NCBI RefSeq assembly: GCF_030209745.1
Contig: NZ_JARVRJ010000009.1
Coordinates: forward strand, 62,001 to 126,000
Source: Arthrobacter sp. fls2-241-R2A-200
GTDB taxonomy: Bacteria; Actinomycetota; Actinomycetes; Actinomycetales; Micrococcaceae
Reading direction: 5' to 3'
DNA length: 64,000 nucleotides
Below the pieces are notes generated by a model. That model did not search any database, had not been told where the DNA came from, and was given only the letters and a program-made list of their open reading frames with translations. Shown here piece by piece: positions 32,401 to 39,935 of this stretch; position 1 is the first letter of the stretch, and every line of letters begins with the position of its first letter. Made by a program: the position numbers and the translations under genes.

Positions 32401-34301
32401 TGGGTCCCCTGACTGTCGCCGAGGTCGCGGAGCGGCTTGAGGAAACGCCCGACGCCGGGACGCCCGACGCCGGCGCCCACTTGGCGGCGCTACAGAAAGC
32501 CAACCGGGCGCTCAAAGTGACCATTGGCGGCGTCGTGCGCTTCGCGGCTGTTGAAGATGCTGCGCGGCTCCGCGATGCCCTTGGAGTCCCGCTTCCCATG
32601 GGCGTTCCACTCGCCTTCATAGAGCCCGTCCATGATCCTTTGGGTGACCTTGTTTCACGGTACGCCCGCACCCACGGACCCTTCACTGCCGCAGAAGCGG
32701 CCTCCCGGCTTGGGCTTGGGGTCGCCGTGGTCAACACCGCGCTGAAGCGCCTAGCCGGTGACGGCCGCGTGGTGGAAGGCGAATTCCGGCCGCACGCCGT
32801 CGCGGAACCGGCGGCCACCGATGCCGTTGACGTGGAGGTCATGAGCGTTGACGCTCCGCCATCCAGTGAATGGTGCGACGCCGAGGTCCTGCGGAAACTG
32901 CGGCGTCGCTCCCTGGCCGCTCTCCGGGCTGAAGTGGAACCGGTGGACACAGCAGCCTATGGTCGTTTCCTGCCCGCGTGGCAAAACGTCACGGCGCCGG
33001 GCACGTCCCGGGGCCAGGCGTTGCGCGGGCTGGACGGCATTATCACCGCTGTGGACCAGCTATCCGGCGTGCCGGTTCCGGCGTCAGCGTGGGAACCCTT
33101 GGTGCTCGCCAGCCGTGTCGCCGACTACAAACCTGCCATGCTCGATGAGCTGATGGCCGCCGGCGAACTTCTGTGGTCCGGAGCCGGCTCCTTGCCCGGC
33201 AACGATGGGTGGATCAGCCTCCACGTCGCCGATTCTGCCGAACTGACACTCAACCCTGCACCCGACTTTGAGCCCGGCGACGCCCAACAACGGCTGTTGG
33301 ATCACTTCAGCGCTGGGGGCGGCTACTTCTTCAGGCAATTGACAGACGTGGCAGGCGGCATGGACGCCGTGCTCAGCGACGAGGCCGTGGTCACCGCGCT
33401 GTGGGATCTGGTCTGGGCCGGGCGGGTCACGGGCGATACGTTCGCGCCGGTCCGTGCCATGATTTCCGGTGGTAAAACCGCCCACCGGCAAGTGGCCAAG
33501 GCTCCCCGGGCGCGGGCACCGCGCATGAGCAGGCTGGGCCGCTCCCATGGCACTGGACTTCTCGGATCACCCGGCCTCACGGGAGGACGGTTCGGCTCCG
33601 CCACGGGCGCTGGGGCCGTGCCGCCGTCGGCCGTGGGACGCTGGGCGGCGCTACCAGCACCCGAGCTCGACCCCACCATCCACGCACGCGGCACCGCCGA
33701 GTTGCTGCTGGACCGCTACGGAGTGGTGACCCGCGGTTCCGTCATGGCAGAGAACATCATCGGCGGCTTCGGCCTCATGTACAAAGTACTGGCCCGGCTT
33801 GAAGAGGCCGGCCGCTGCCGCCGCGGCTACTTCATCGAACACCTCGGGGCGGCACAGTTCGCTGTTCCCGCCACAGTTGACCGGCTGCGGTCCTTCACTG
33901 AGGACGCCCGTGTTGCCAACGCCGAACCGCTCGCGTTGGCCCTGGCCGCTACTGATCCCGCCAACCCCTACGGGGCTGCGCTCCCGTGGCCGGCTGTATC
34001 GGTGGACGCGGGTTCCGGCCATCGTCCGGGCAGGAAGGCCGGGGCGCTGGTGGTGATGGTCGACGGCGCACTGGTCCTCTATGTGGAACGCGGCGGCAAG
34101 ACACTGCTCACTTTCAGTAACGACGACGTCGCGTTGGGAGTCGCCGCCGAGGCGCTCGTCGGGGTGGTCCGCCGCGGCGCGGTGGACAAGCTATTCATGG
34201 AGAAGGTCAACGGCCACGACCTCTTGGACACCCCCATTGCGGCGGCGCTGACGTCAGCTGGCGCATACTCAACTCCGAAGGGACTCCGGATCCGTGCCTG
34301 A
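29421..34301 (+). CDS. lhr: Lhr-type ATP-dependent helicase
   Basis: A very large superfamily 2 helicase of about 1626 residues, as in mycobacterial Lhr. The Walker A motif is PTGSGKT (51-57), the Walker B motif is DEVH (190-193), motif III is GLSAT, and motif VI is QRVGRAGHQVG. Winged-helix, beta-barrel and the Lhr-specific C-terminal domain follow. Lhr unwinds RNA:DNA and DNA duplexes 3' to 5' in DNA repair. I chose the ATG at 29421; ATG 29451 is also possible, and GTG 29403 lies in a terminator stem. The next gene, a Nei2 glycosylase, starts 8 nt before its stop, an arrangement known from mycobacteria. Confidence 0.93.
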   Translation: MHEQQAQAGAMSRFSQATREWFLGAFSAPTPAQDGAWNAISSGSHALVVAPTGSGKTLAAFLWALDRLHSTPSDTLPRLETVPANGKGRAKRPKTKTRVLYISPLKALGVDVERNLRAPLIGITQTAKRLGLPAPLVTVGVRSGDTTAADRRTLLTSPPDILITTPESLFLMLTSRARETLSEVDTIIIDEVHAVAGTKRGAHLAVSLERLDALLPKPAQRIGLSATVQPRELVAQFLAGQAPVEIVAPPSKKNWNLTVTVPVEDMSDLQGAAGAFDSGPASGLQPQASIWPHVEEQIVDLVLSKQSTIVFANSRRLSERLTARLNEIYAERQLMAVGGGAWAAPEENPGVPASTATPAHMMAQAGSTTGADPVLARAHHGSVSKDQRAMIEDDLKSGRLRCVVATSSLELGIDMGAVDLVIQVESPPSVASGLQRVGRAGHQVGEISEGVLFPKHRADLLHTSVTVERMLSGQIERLSIPTNPLDILAQQTVAATALGSIDVEEWFSTVRRSAPFASLPRSAFEATLDLLAGRYPSDEFAELRPRIIWDRHAGTIEGRPGAQRLAVTSGGTIPDRGLFGVYIIGTEVEGSASPGAAAGGEPTASARAAKGGRRVGELDEEMVYESRVGDVFALGATSWKIEDITHDRVLVSPAFGQPGKLPFWKGDSLGRPVDLGRALGAFIRELSAADDAPAMERCQASGLDAFAASNLLQYLREQKEATEVVPSDRTLVVERFHDELGDWRVVLHSPFGMPVHAPWALAVGQRLQQRYGLDGSAMAADDGIVLRVPMMEDEPPGAELFLFEPDELEQIVTAEVGGSALFASRFRECAARALLLPRQNPAKRQPLWQQRQRSAQLLDVARKYPSFPIVLETVRECLQDVYDLPALKDIAASVERRELRIVETTTQQPSPFAKSLLFGYVAQFLYEGDSPLAERRAAALALDSTLLNELLGRVELRELLDAAVIDSTERELQRLAPDRKGRGMEGVADLLRLLGPLTVAEVAERLEETPDAGTPDAGAHLAALQKANRALKVTIGGVVRFAAVEDAARLRDALGVPLPMGVPLAFIEPVHDPLGDLVSRYARTHGPFTAAEAASRLGLGVAVVNTALKRLAGDGRVVEGEFRPHAVAEPAATDAVDVEVMSVDAPPSSEWCDAEVLRKLRRRSLAALRAEVEPVDTAAYGRFLPAWQNVTAPGTSRGQALRGLDGIITAVDQLSGVPVPASAWEPLVLASRVADYKPAMLDELMAAGELLWSGAGSLPGNDGWISLHVADSAELTLNPAPDFEPGDAQQRLLDHFSAGGGYFFRQLTDVAGGMDAVLSDEAVVTALWDLVWAGRVTGDTFAPVRAMISGGKTAHRQVAKAPRARAPRMSRLGRSHGTGLLGSPGLTGGRFGSATGAGAVPPSAVGRWAALPAPELDPTIHARGTAELLLDRYGVVTRGSVMAENIIGGFGLMYKVLARLEEAGRCRRGYFIEHLGAAQFAVPATVDRLRSFTEDARVANAEPLALALAATDPANPYGAALPWPAVSVDAGSGHRPGRKAGALVVMVDGALVLYVERGGKTLLTFSNDDVALGVAAEALVGVVRRGAVDKLFMEKVNGHDLLDTPIAAALTSAGAYSTPKGLRIRA

Positions 34302-35124
34302 AGGCGATTCCATCTGGCGGGCCGCTGACCGGCTGAACCAGGTACTGGCAGGGCAAAAAATCACCGCCTCGGACTTCCGCGTGCCCCGTTTCGCCACGCT
34401 CAATCTGTCGGGCTGGACCATGACAGAGGTGGTTCCACGGGGAAAGCACCTCCTCATGCGGCTCACTGGGCCTGCCGACGAAGAAGCCGGTGCCAGCAGG
34501 AAGCCCCGCGCCTTGACCATCCATTCGCACCTCAAAATGGAGGGGAACTGGATGATTTATCCCCCGGGGGGCCGGTGGACCAAGCCCGGCCACACCGCTC
34601 GTTGTGTTCTCCGGACCGTCTCAGCAGATGCCGTCGGCTTTTCCTTAGGCATCCTGGAAGTGGTTCCGACCGCTGATGAGGACAAGATCGTCGGCCACCT
34701 AGGGCCGGACTTGCTCGGCCCGGATTGGGACGAGGCAGAAGCCTTGCGCAGGCTCCAGGCCGAACCGGACGTCCCGGTGGGGTTCGCTCTGTTGGACCAA
34801 CGCAAGCTGGCAGGGATCGGCAACATCTACCGTTGTGAGGCCTGCTTCCTTTCCGGTGTCCATCCCACCTTGCCTGTGGGGTCGGTCCCGGATCTGGCCA
34901 AAATCGTCAACGATGCCAAGCGGCTCCTCGGCGAAAACCTTGGTCCTGGCCGACGGACCACGCTTGGGCCGCGGGCGATGCGGCCCGGCTACTGGGTGTA
35001 TGGCCGGGAACGCCAGCCCTGCAGGCGCTGCGGCACCATGGTCAAGCGCGCACTTCTCGCCGCTCCTGACGGGACGGAGGAGCGGGACATCTACTTCTGC
35101 CCCCGCTGCCAGCCGGTTCCCTAA
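34294..35124 (+). CDS. Fpg/Nei family DNA glycosylase (Nei2-like)
   Basis: A 276-residue base-excision repair enzyme. The N-terminus MPEGD gives catalytic Pro2 and Glu3 after Met removal. The conserved Lys is Lys51 (RGKHLL). The helix-two-turns-helix is DQRKLAGIGNIYRCEACFLSG. The C-terminal zinc finger is CRRCG..CPRC. It should excise oxidised pyrimidines and cleave the AP site. The GTG start at 34294 overlaps lhr by 8 nt, so translation is coupled to the helicase, suggesting a joint repair role. Its 3' end overlaps the convergent YczE gene by 4 nt. Confidence 0.9.
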   Translation: MPEGDSIWRAADRLNQVLAGQKITASDFRVPRFATLNLSGWTMTEVVPRGKHLLMRLTGPADEEAGASRKPRALTIHSHLKMEGNWMIYPPGGRWTKPGHTARCVLRTVSADAVGFSLGILEVVPTADEDKIVGHLGPDLLGPDWDEAEALRRLQAEPDVPVGFALLDQRKLAGIGNIYRCEACFLSGVHPTLPVGSVPDLAKIVNDAKRLLGENLGPGRRTTLGPRAMRPGYWVYGRERQPCRRCGTMVKRALLAAPDGTEERDIYFCPRCQPVP

Positions 35125-35735
35125 GCCGCAGCGGACGTGACCTCAGCCGGCACGCGGGCCACCTCCGGCACCATGAACCTCGGCAGCAGCAATTGCACAA
35201 TCGGGCCGATTGCCAGCGCGTAGACCACGGTCCCTACACCCACAGAGCCGCCCAGCAGCCACCCAATAGCAAGGACCGCCACTTCAATTCCTGTTCGCAC
35301 CAACCGGACGGACCACCCGGTTCGCCGGACCAGGCCGGTCATTAATCCATCACGCGCTCCCGGGCCCAAACGTGCCCCGATGTAGCAGGCTGACGCGATT
35401 CCGTTGAGGATCACTGCTCCGGCGAGCATGGCGATCTGGCCGCCGAGGTGCGAAAACACAGGAATGGCCCACAGGCCAAGGTCCGCGAATACGCCTACAA
35501 GGACGGCGTTTGCAATGGTCCCGATGCCGGGCATCTGCCGCAAAGGAATCCACAGCAGGAGGACAACGAAGCTGACCGCGATAACGACGACGCCGATGCT
35601 GAAGCCGGTCTTTTGGGAAATGCCCTGGTGGAACACGTCCCAGGGATCAAGGCCCAGCCCGGCGCGGATAAACATCGCCAAGGAGATGCCATACATGGCG
35701 AGGCCTATCAGGAGTTGCGTAAGTCGTCGTGTCAT
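35121..35735 (-). CDS. YczE/YyaS-type membrane protein
   Basis: A 204-residue integral membrane protein with five or six helices, of the YczE/YitT-like group. Typical features are MYGISLAMFIRAGLGLDPWDVFHQG and YIGARLGPGARDGLMTGL. The ATG at 35735 gives the family N-terminus; the frame is open 12 residues further upstream. It is divergent from a MocR gene. YczE proteins are often paired with a MocR-type regulator (YczR) and may move a vitamin B6-related or amino-acid compound, but no substrate is proven. Confidence 0.82.
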   Translation of the reverse strand: MTRRLTQLLIGLAMYGISLAMFIRAGLGLDPWDVFHQGISQKTGFSIGVVVIAVSFVVLLLWIPLRQMPGIGTIANAVLVGVFADLGLWAIPVFSHLGGQIAMLAGAVILNGIASACYIGARLGPGARDGLMTGLVRRTGWSVRLVRTGIEVAVLAIGWLLGGSVGVGTVVYALAIGPIVQLLLPRFMVPEVARVPAEVTSAAA

Positions 35736-35751
35736 TGAACCATCATCGTAA

Positions 35752-35788
35752 AAACTGGCCTTGTATTCCATAGCCAGTTTGGAATACT
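35752..35788. promoter_or_regulatory. overlapping operators of the MocR/YczE pair
   Basis: The 59-bp gap contains AAACTGGC-N13-GCCAGTTT (35752-35780, perfect arms) interlocked with TTCCA-N9-TGGAA (35766-35784), then ACTGG again at 35786-35790. AATACT (35783-35788) lies 6 nt before the MocR ATG and would be a leaderless -10. Binding here could control both genes. Confidence 0.6.
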
Positions 35789-35794
35789 GGTCTT

Positions 35795-37258
35795 ATGGTT
35801 GGCTCCTTGAATCCCACCGCGCTCGTTCGCCTCTTGGGGCCATGGAACTCCGGCGCCCTTCCCGCCTACCGCGAGCTCGCCGACGTCGTCCGCTTGCTGG
35901 TGATGGACGGGCGCATCCCGTTGGACGTTGCGCTGCCCAGCGAGCGGGCTCTTGCCCAAGCGCTTGACCTCAGCCGCACCACTGTCACCGCGGCGTATGC
36001 CGCCCTTCGCGAGCAGGGCTTTCTCACCGCTGGCCAAGGCAGTCGGGGCCGGACGTGCATCCCCCACCGGACGTCACCGGTCAGCGCGCCAGGCCTGGCC
36101 ATACCGGAGGGGCTTACGGACTTTGCCTACGCCTCGCTCCCCGCGGCGGGCGAAGTGGTCCATCGGGCGTTCGCCGATGCCCTGACCGACCTACCGGCAC
36201 TGCTTCCCGGCTTCGGATACGACGCCGTGGGGGTCGTGGCCCTGAGGAAGGCGATCGCGGAGAAGTACTGCGCCGAGGGCGTGCCCACCAGCGAGGAGCA
36301 AATCCTTGTGACCTCGGGAGCGCAGCATGCATTGAACATCGTGCTGCGGACCCTCGCCGGCAAACAGGACAAAGTGCTCGTGGAACACCCCACGTATCCC
36401 AACGCCCTGGATGCCATCCGCGCAGCAGGCTGTAAACCGCTGCCCGTCGGACTTCCGGGGACCACTTCCAGGACTTCGCCGGGCTGGGATATGGACGCCA
36501 TGACGACCACCATGAGGCAACAACGCCCGGCGATGGCCTACCTCGTCCCCGATTTCCATAACCCCACTGGGCGGGTCATGTCGGACCTGCAACGCCGGGT
36601 TTTGGTGCGCGCCGCCGCTGCTGCGGGTACGGTGCTTGTGGTCGACGAGACACTGCGCGCCCTGAATCTCGACGACGTCCGCACAGCCCCGATGGCCTCT
36701 TTCGGGCCCGGTGTGGTGTCCATTGGTTCACTGAGCAAGTCCCACTGGGCCGGCCTGAGGACCGGGTGGATCCGTGCAGAGGAAGAGCTGATCACGCGGT
36801 TCGTTTCGGTCAGGGCCATCATGGATCTGGGCGGATCCGTTGTGGAGCAGCTGGCCGCTGCCCGCCTGGTCAGGTCGTTTGACGAGCCCCTGAATGAGCG
36901 CCTATCGGCACTGAGGGAAAACCGGGAGTACTTGCTGGGCTTGTTGGGCGAACATTTGCCCAGCTGGAAGCCGGAACGGCCGCGCGGTGGGCTCACCGTC
37001 TGGTGCCGGTTGCCGACGCCGTCCAGCACGGCGCTCACCGTGCTGGCCCCGGACTTTGGCGTGCGGTTGGCCGCCGGTCCGCGATTTGGGGTGGGAGGCG
37101 CTTTCGAGCAATACCTCCGCGTTCCATTCACCCTTCCGCCGGCAAAGGTGGAGGCCGCGATTCTTGCGATCCGAGCCGCTCAGGACAAGCTCGACGCCGC
37201 GCCCCACCTCCGCCGCGACCTCGCGACGGGGCAGCCACCCGCCGTCGCCGTCGCTTAA
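35795..37258 (+). CDS. MocR family PLP-dependent regulator
   Basis: A 487-residue fusion of a GntR-type winged helix (about residues 25-90, LPSERALAQALDLSRTTVTAAY) to a type I aminotransferase fold. The PLP-binding Lys315 lies in SIGSLSKSHWAGLRTGWIR. The substrate-binding Arg region and PLP-contacting YLVPDFHNPTGRVMS are intact. It should sense PLP or an amino-acid/PLP adduct and control the divergent yczE-like gene. The transcript is probably leaderless. Confidence 0.9.
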   Translation: MVGSLNPTALVRLLGPWNSGALPAYRELADVVRLLVMDGRIPLDVALPSERALAQALDLSRTTVTAAYAALREQGFLTAGQGSRGRTCIPHRTSPVSAPGLAIPEGLTDFAYASLPAAGEVVHRAFADALTDLPALLPGFGYDAVGVVALRKAIAEKYCAEGVPTSEEQILVTSGAQHALNIVLRTLAGKQDKVLVEHPTYPNALDAIRAAGCKPLPVGLPGTTSRTSPGWDMDAMTTTMRQQRPAMAYLVPDFHNPTGRVMSDLQRRVLVRAAAAAGTVLVVDETLRALNLDDVRTAPMASFGPGVVSIGSLSKSHWAGLRTGWIRAEEELITRFVSVRAIMDLGGSVVEQLAAARLVRSFDEPLNERLSALRENREYLLGLLGEHLPSWKPERPRGGLTVWCRLPTPSSTALTVLAPDFGVRLAAGPRFGVGGAFEQYLRVPFTLPPAKVEAAILAIRAAQDKLDAAPHLRRDLATGQPPAVAVA

Positions 37259-37275
37259 GCGCGAGCCGCCGTCGC

Positions 37276-37782
37276 TTAGGCGCCCGGGACCGGCACGGTC
37301 TTGGCTGTGGAGCCCATGCGTTGCTTCGCGGTGTTGCTTCCAGGCCCCACGGGGACATGGGACGTGGCTTTCGCCAGACCGAACAGTGGCATGCCGTTGT
37401 ACACAACTTCAATCCCCGACGCCGGCACCTGGTACGTCTCGTGCCATACGCCCACGTCTCCGCTGCCGGCAACCTGCTTCATGAACGTGCGCCAAGGGCC
37501 AAGATGCGGTGAGTCCTTATCTGCCGCGAATCGCCTCAGATGCTCAGGACTTTCCCAGTAGCTCAGCAGGATGGTGGTCCTCCCGAACCACTGTTCGCTA
37601 CCCAACAATCCCGAGCCCGGGTGAGTGGCAAGATGGCGCATCATCACGGTCATGGATGAGGCCACTCTTGTAATGCGGCGCGCTTTCCACCACCTGTTTG
37701 CCCGCATGCCGATAAGGAAAACGGTCACGAACTCGCGCCCGATGTCCGCCGTGAAACGTCCTGGGAAGATCTCCTGCGCCAT
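37276..37782 (-). CDS. DUF4188 family protein
   Basis: A 168-residue protein of the DUF4188 family, a dimeric alpha-beta barrel-like fold related to small monooxygenases. Typical features are FVTVFLIGMRANRWWK and LLSYWESPEHLRRFA, with GVWHETYQVPASGIEVVYNGMP near the end. The last 20 residues are a low-complexity tail. It is divergent from a TetR gene whose operator array fills the gap, so it is probably repressed by that TetR. The reaction is unknown; some relatives are annotated as phenylacetaldoxime dehydratase-like. Confidence 0.78.
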   Translation of the reverse strand: MAQEIFPGRFTADIGREFVTVFLIGMRANRWWKARRITRVASSMTVMMRHLATHPGSGLLGSEQWFGRTTILLSYWESPEHLRRFAADKDSPHLGPWRTFMKQVAGSGDVGVWHETYQVPASGIEVVYNGMPLFGLAKATSHVPVGPGSNTAKQRMGSTAKTVPVPGA

Positions 37783-37804
37783 GCCGCATCCTTCGCTCGG
37801 GGAA

Positions 37805-37853
37805 GTTACGTAACTCTGTTATGTAACGATGTTACGGAACGATGTTATGAAAT
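37805..37853. promoter_or_regulatory. four-unit palindromic operator array, 13-bp period
   Basis: Four 10-bp units start at 37805, 37818, 37831 and 37844: GTTACGTAAC, GTTATGTAAC, GTTACGGAAC and GTTATGAAAT, each followed by a 3-bp spacer. The consensus GTTAYGTAAC is itself palindromic. The array lies between the divergent DUF4188 and TetR genes and overlaps the likely -35 region of the TetR promoter (TACTTT at 37853-37858). Several TetR dimers could bind side by side. Confidence 0.75.
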
Positions 37854-37863
37854 ACTTTGTCTC

Positions 37864-38439
37864 ATGGCAAGACCCATCGTTCATGACCAGCGCGTGCGGG
37901 AACAGTTATTGGCGGTCACGGCGGAACTCGTGGACCGTGAAGGACCCGCTCGAGTGACCCTCCGCGACGTGGCAGCCGCCGCGGAAACCTCTACTACGGC
38001 GATCTACTCCTTGTTCGGGGGGAAATCGCAGCTGCTGACGGCCGCCGTCGACGACGGTTTCCGCTCCTTCGGCGAGTCACAACGACGCGCGGCCGGCGAT
38101 GGGCTCCGGGGACTAGGACTGGCGTACCGCACGTGGGCGTTGGCGCATCCGGCCCTTTACAGGCTCATGTTCGGCGGCGCGTTGACCGCCTACGTGGGGT
38201 GCAGCCCGACGCCGGAAGTCGCCGGGGATGCCATCCTCCCCCTCGTGGACGCGGTAACCGCCGCGCAAACGGCGGGGAGGCTGCGCACCGAGAGCCCGGA
38301 AATGGTGGCGATGGCGATCTGGGGGCAAGTCCACGGGCTGGTCAGCCTTGAGCTGGCCCAGATGAACCACCCGGATACCGACTGGGACGCAATATACGAG
38401 GCAGCCCTCGAGGCCATGGCTCGAGCTTGGACGCCATAG
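37864..38439 (+). CDS. TetR family regulator (WHG-type C-terminal domain)
   Basis: A 191-residue TetR protein. The helix-turn-helix is VTLRDVAAAAETSTTAIYSLFGGKSQLLTAAV (about residues 33-64). The C-terminal part (YRTWALAHPALYRLMFGG, then AIWGQVHGLVSLELAQM) is of the WHG/TetR_C_33 type. The ATG at 37864 has a TACTTT 5 nt upstream. It should bind the tandem operator array and control itself and the divergent DUF4188 gene. The ligand is unknown. Confidence 0.88.
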   Translation: MARPIVHDQRVREQLLAVTAELVDREGPARVTLRDVAAAAETSTTAIYSLFGGKSQLLTAAVDDGFRSFGESQRRAAGDGLRGLGLAYRTWALAHPALYRLMFGGALTAYVGCSPTPEVAGDAILPLVDAVTAAQTAGRLRTESPEMVAMAIWGQVHGLVSLELAQMNHPDTDWDAIYEAALEAMARAWTP

Positions 38440-38451
38440 CCCAGATACCCC

Positions 38452-39144
38452 TTACGCGTACACCTTTTCCAGGAAGGCGCCCCACGTCTTCGCGGTGAGC
38501 TCGGCGTCGCCGGACCCCGAGAAGTCGTGGACGGTCATCCCCACGGGAGCGCCGAATGCGTTCCTCCCGAAGAACCGGTACAGGGCATCGGCAGTTCGCA
38601 GCCCGAGGAAGTTCTCGTTGGAATAGTCCACCTCGCCGCTCAACCGCCCGACGCCGTCGAGCTCCACATCAAAAGAAGCCCCTTCGCTCAGCCCGTCCAC
38701 GCGCAGCGCGTTCTTCAACTGGAGAAATCCATCGGGAACCTGCGACGCAGCGGGTCCTTGGATGTCCGTAAAGACCACCGCTTTGCCATCAAAGTGCTGC
38801 AGATATTGACCCAGCGTGTGGAGGTAGAACGCGGTGTGCTTGCTGGCGCCGTCATATTGTTCGTCCCAGTTATCGGCGAAGATCCCGCTATGGACGTAGT
38901 GCAGCTGTGCGCGGCCGCCATCCAGCGGTTCAAGGACGTGTTCCAACTGGTTGAACCAACCGTCAGGACCCTCCATACGCGTCACCAGATGACTGGGGTA
39001 CTCCTCCACGGTCTTCACGGCCGGCCACTGATCCGTGGGGAACATCCACGCGGCGGTGTCCTGGGTGACCGCCTGCCACACGCGCTCCGGGGTGCCCGGC
39101 AGTACGGTGTCGGCGACGATTTCGAATTTCCTATCCTCAGTCAT
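38452..39144 (-). CDS. SRPBCC (AHSA1-like) protein
   Basis: A 230-residue START-like protein with two related halves. The first has VLPGTPERVWQAVTQDTAAWMFPT and the WFNQLEHVLEPLDGG strand; the second has FGAPVGMTVHDFSG. Such proteins bind hydrophobic ligands in a helix-grip cavity. It is the second gene of a two-gene unit after the ArsR-type regulator (42-nt gap), a very common ArsR-AHSA1 pairing in actinobacteria. The ligand is unknown. Confidence 0.82.
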   Translation of the reverse strand: MTEDRKFEIVADTVLPGTPERVWQAVTQDTAAWMFPTDQWPAVKTVEEYPSHLVTRMEGPDGWFNQLEHVLEPLDGGRAQLHYVHSGIFADNWDEQYDGASKHTAFYLHTLGQYLQHFDGKAVVFTDIQGPAASQVPDGFLQLKNALRVDGLSEGASFDVELDGVGRLSGEVDYSNENFLGLRTADALYRFFGRNAFGAPVGMTVHDFSGSGDAELTAKTWGAFLEKVYA

Positions 39145-39186
39145 TGCTGTGGTCCTTTTCTATTGCGTGTTCGCTGAGGAACTTGT

Positions 39187-39789
39187 TCAGCGCATGGTCG
39201 ATTTGAGTGTTGGGTGAAGTACGACGACGAGCCGGTGCTTGCGCGCGCCGCTGGCCAGTGCGTCAGCACCGCCGTCGTGGTACTTATCCACGAGAGCCGT
39301 CACCGCAACCCCGAGTTCTTCAGCGAAGGCCGCGCGTTCGGCGGCCGAGCGAAAAGTGATCTCGCCGTCGATCGCGAAGCTGGCCAGTTTCTTCTTGGCA
39401 GCGGCGGCACCGGCGATGAGCTTGCCCATCTCCTGCACCGTGCGCGCAGCCAGGGCCAGGAGCCAGAATGCGGAGAACCTGTCCGCAAAGCGGGCCGGAT
39501 TAGGGGCTACCGACGCCAACGCAGCCGGCGAGATCAGGTAGGAAGCCGCCGTAGCGCGCAACACCCGTTCGGTAACGTTGCCCTTCCTGCGCTCCTCCAC
39601 CAGCTCCACCAGCCCGTGCCCCTCCAGGGCCTTGAGGTGATAGTTCACCTTCTGGCGCGGAAGTCCGATCCGGGCAGCCAACTGAGTGGCCGACGCAGGC
39701 TCGGTGAGCTCTTGAAGGATGCGCGTACGGATCGGGTCCAACGAGGCTTCCGCCGCCGCGGGATCCTCGATCACTTCGATGTCCAACAT
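39187..39789 (-). CDS. ArsR-like winged-helix regulator
   Basis: A 200-residue regulator. The N-terminal 85 residues are an ArsR-type winged helix (LDPIRTRILQELTEPASATQ, then GLPRQKVNYHLKALEGHGLVE). The rest is an Ala-rich helical domain without metal-binding Cys/His clusters, so it is not a metal sensor. I chose the ATG at 39789: a strong promoter (TTGACA-N18-CATACT) ends 6 nt before it, so an extension to 39849 would lie upstream of the transcript. It probably represses itself and the SRPBCC gene. Confidence 0.85.
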   Translation of the reverse strand: MLDIEVIEDPAAAEASLDPIRTRILQELTEPASATQLAARIGLPRQKVNYHLKALEGHGLVELVEERRKGNVTERVLRATAASYLISPAALASVAPNPARFADRFSAFWLLALAARTVQEMGKLIAGAAAAKKKLASFAIDGEITFRSAAERAAFAEELGVAVTALVDKYHDGGADALASGARKHRLVVVLHPTLKSTMR

Positions 39790-39795
39790 GCTTCC

Positions 39796-39825
39796 AGTAT
39801 GCCAACCGACAATTTTTATTGTCAA
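39796..39825 (-). promoter_or_regulatory. promoter and operator of the ArsR/SRPBCC unit
   Basis: On the minus strand, TTGACA (39825-39820), an 18-bp spacer and CATACT (39801-39796) precede the ATG at 39789 by 6 nt. The inverted repeat GACAAT-N4-ATTGTC (39808-39823) overlaps the -35 and is AT-rich, as ArsR operators are. Binding would block RNA polymerase. Confidence 0.75.
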
Positions 39826-39851
39826 GAAGTTTTTTATGTTCGGTTTCATGC

Positions 39852-39914
39852 CCTTGCCAGGCCCGCTCTACCCGCTCAGTCGAGCCCAATCCATGGAGAG
39901 CGGGCCCCACAACG
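39852..39914. repeat. 62-63 bp inverted-repeat element, copy 3
   Basis: Left arm 39852-39870 contains AGGCCCGCTCTA and right arm 39894-39914 contains AGAGCGGGCCCCACAACG; the 10-bp core pairs perfectly. It lies between the divergent ArsR-type and RluA-type genes, 35 kb from copies 1 and 2, immediately upstream of the RluA-type promoter. Confidence 0.75.
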
Positions 39915-39923
39915 CGGGGCCGA

Positions 39924-39929
39924 TAGAAT
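39924..39929 (+). promoter_or_regulatory. leaderless-type -10 (TAGAAT) of the RluA-type gene
   Basis: TAGAAT is followed by TGACCG (6 nt) and the GTG at 39936, which decides for GTG over the in-frame ATG at 39939. Confidence 0.5.
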
Positions 39930-39935
39930 TGACCG

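Noticed and set aside
39852..39914. Repeat copy 3 as a plain terminator
   Set aside because: It lies between divergent genes, where no transcript needs to end.
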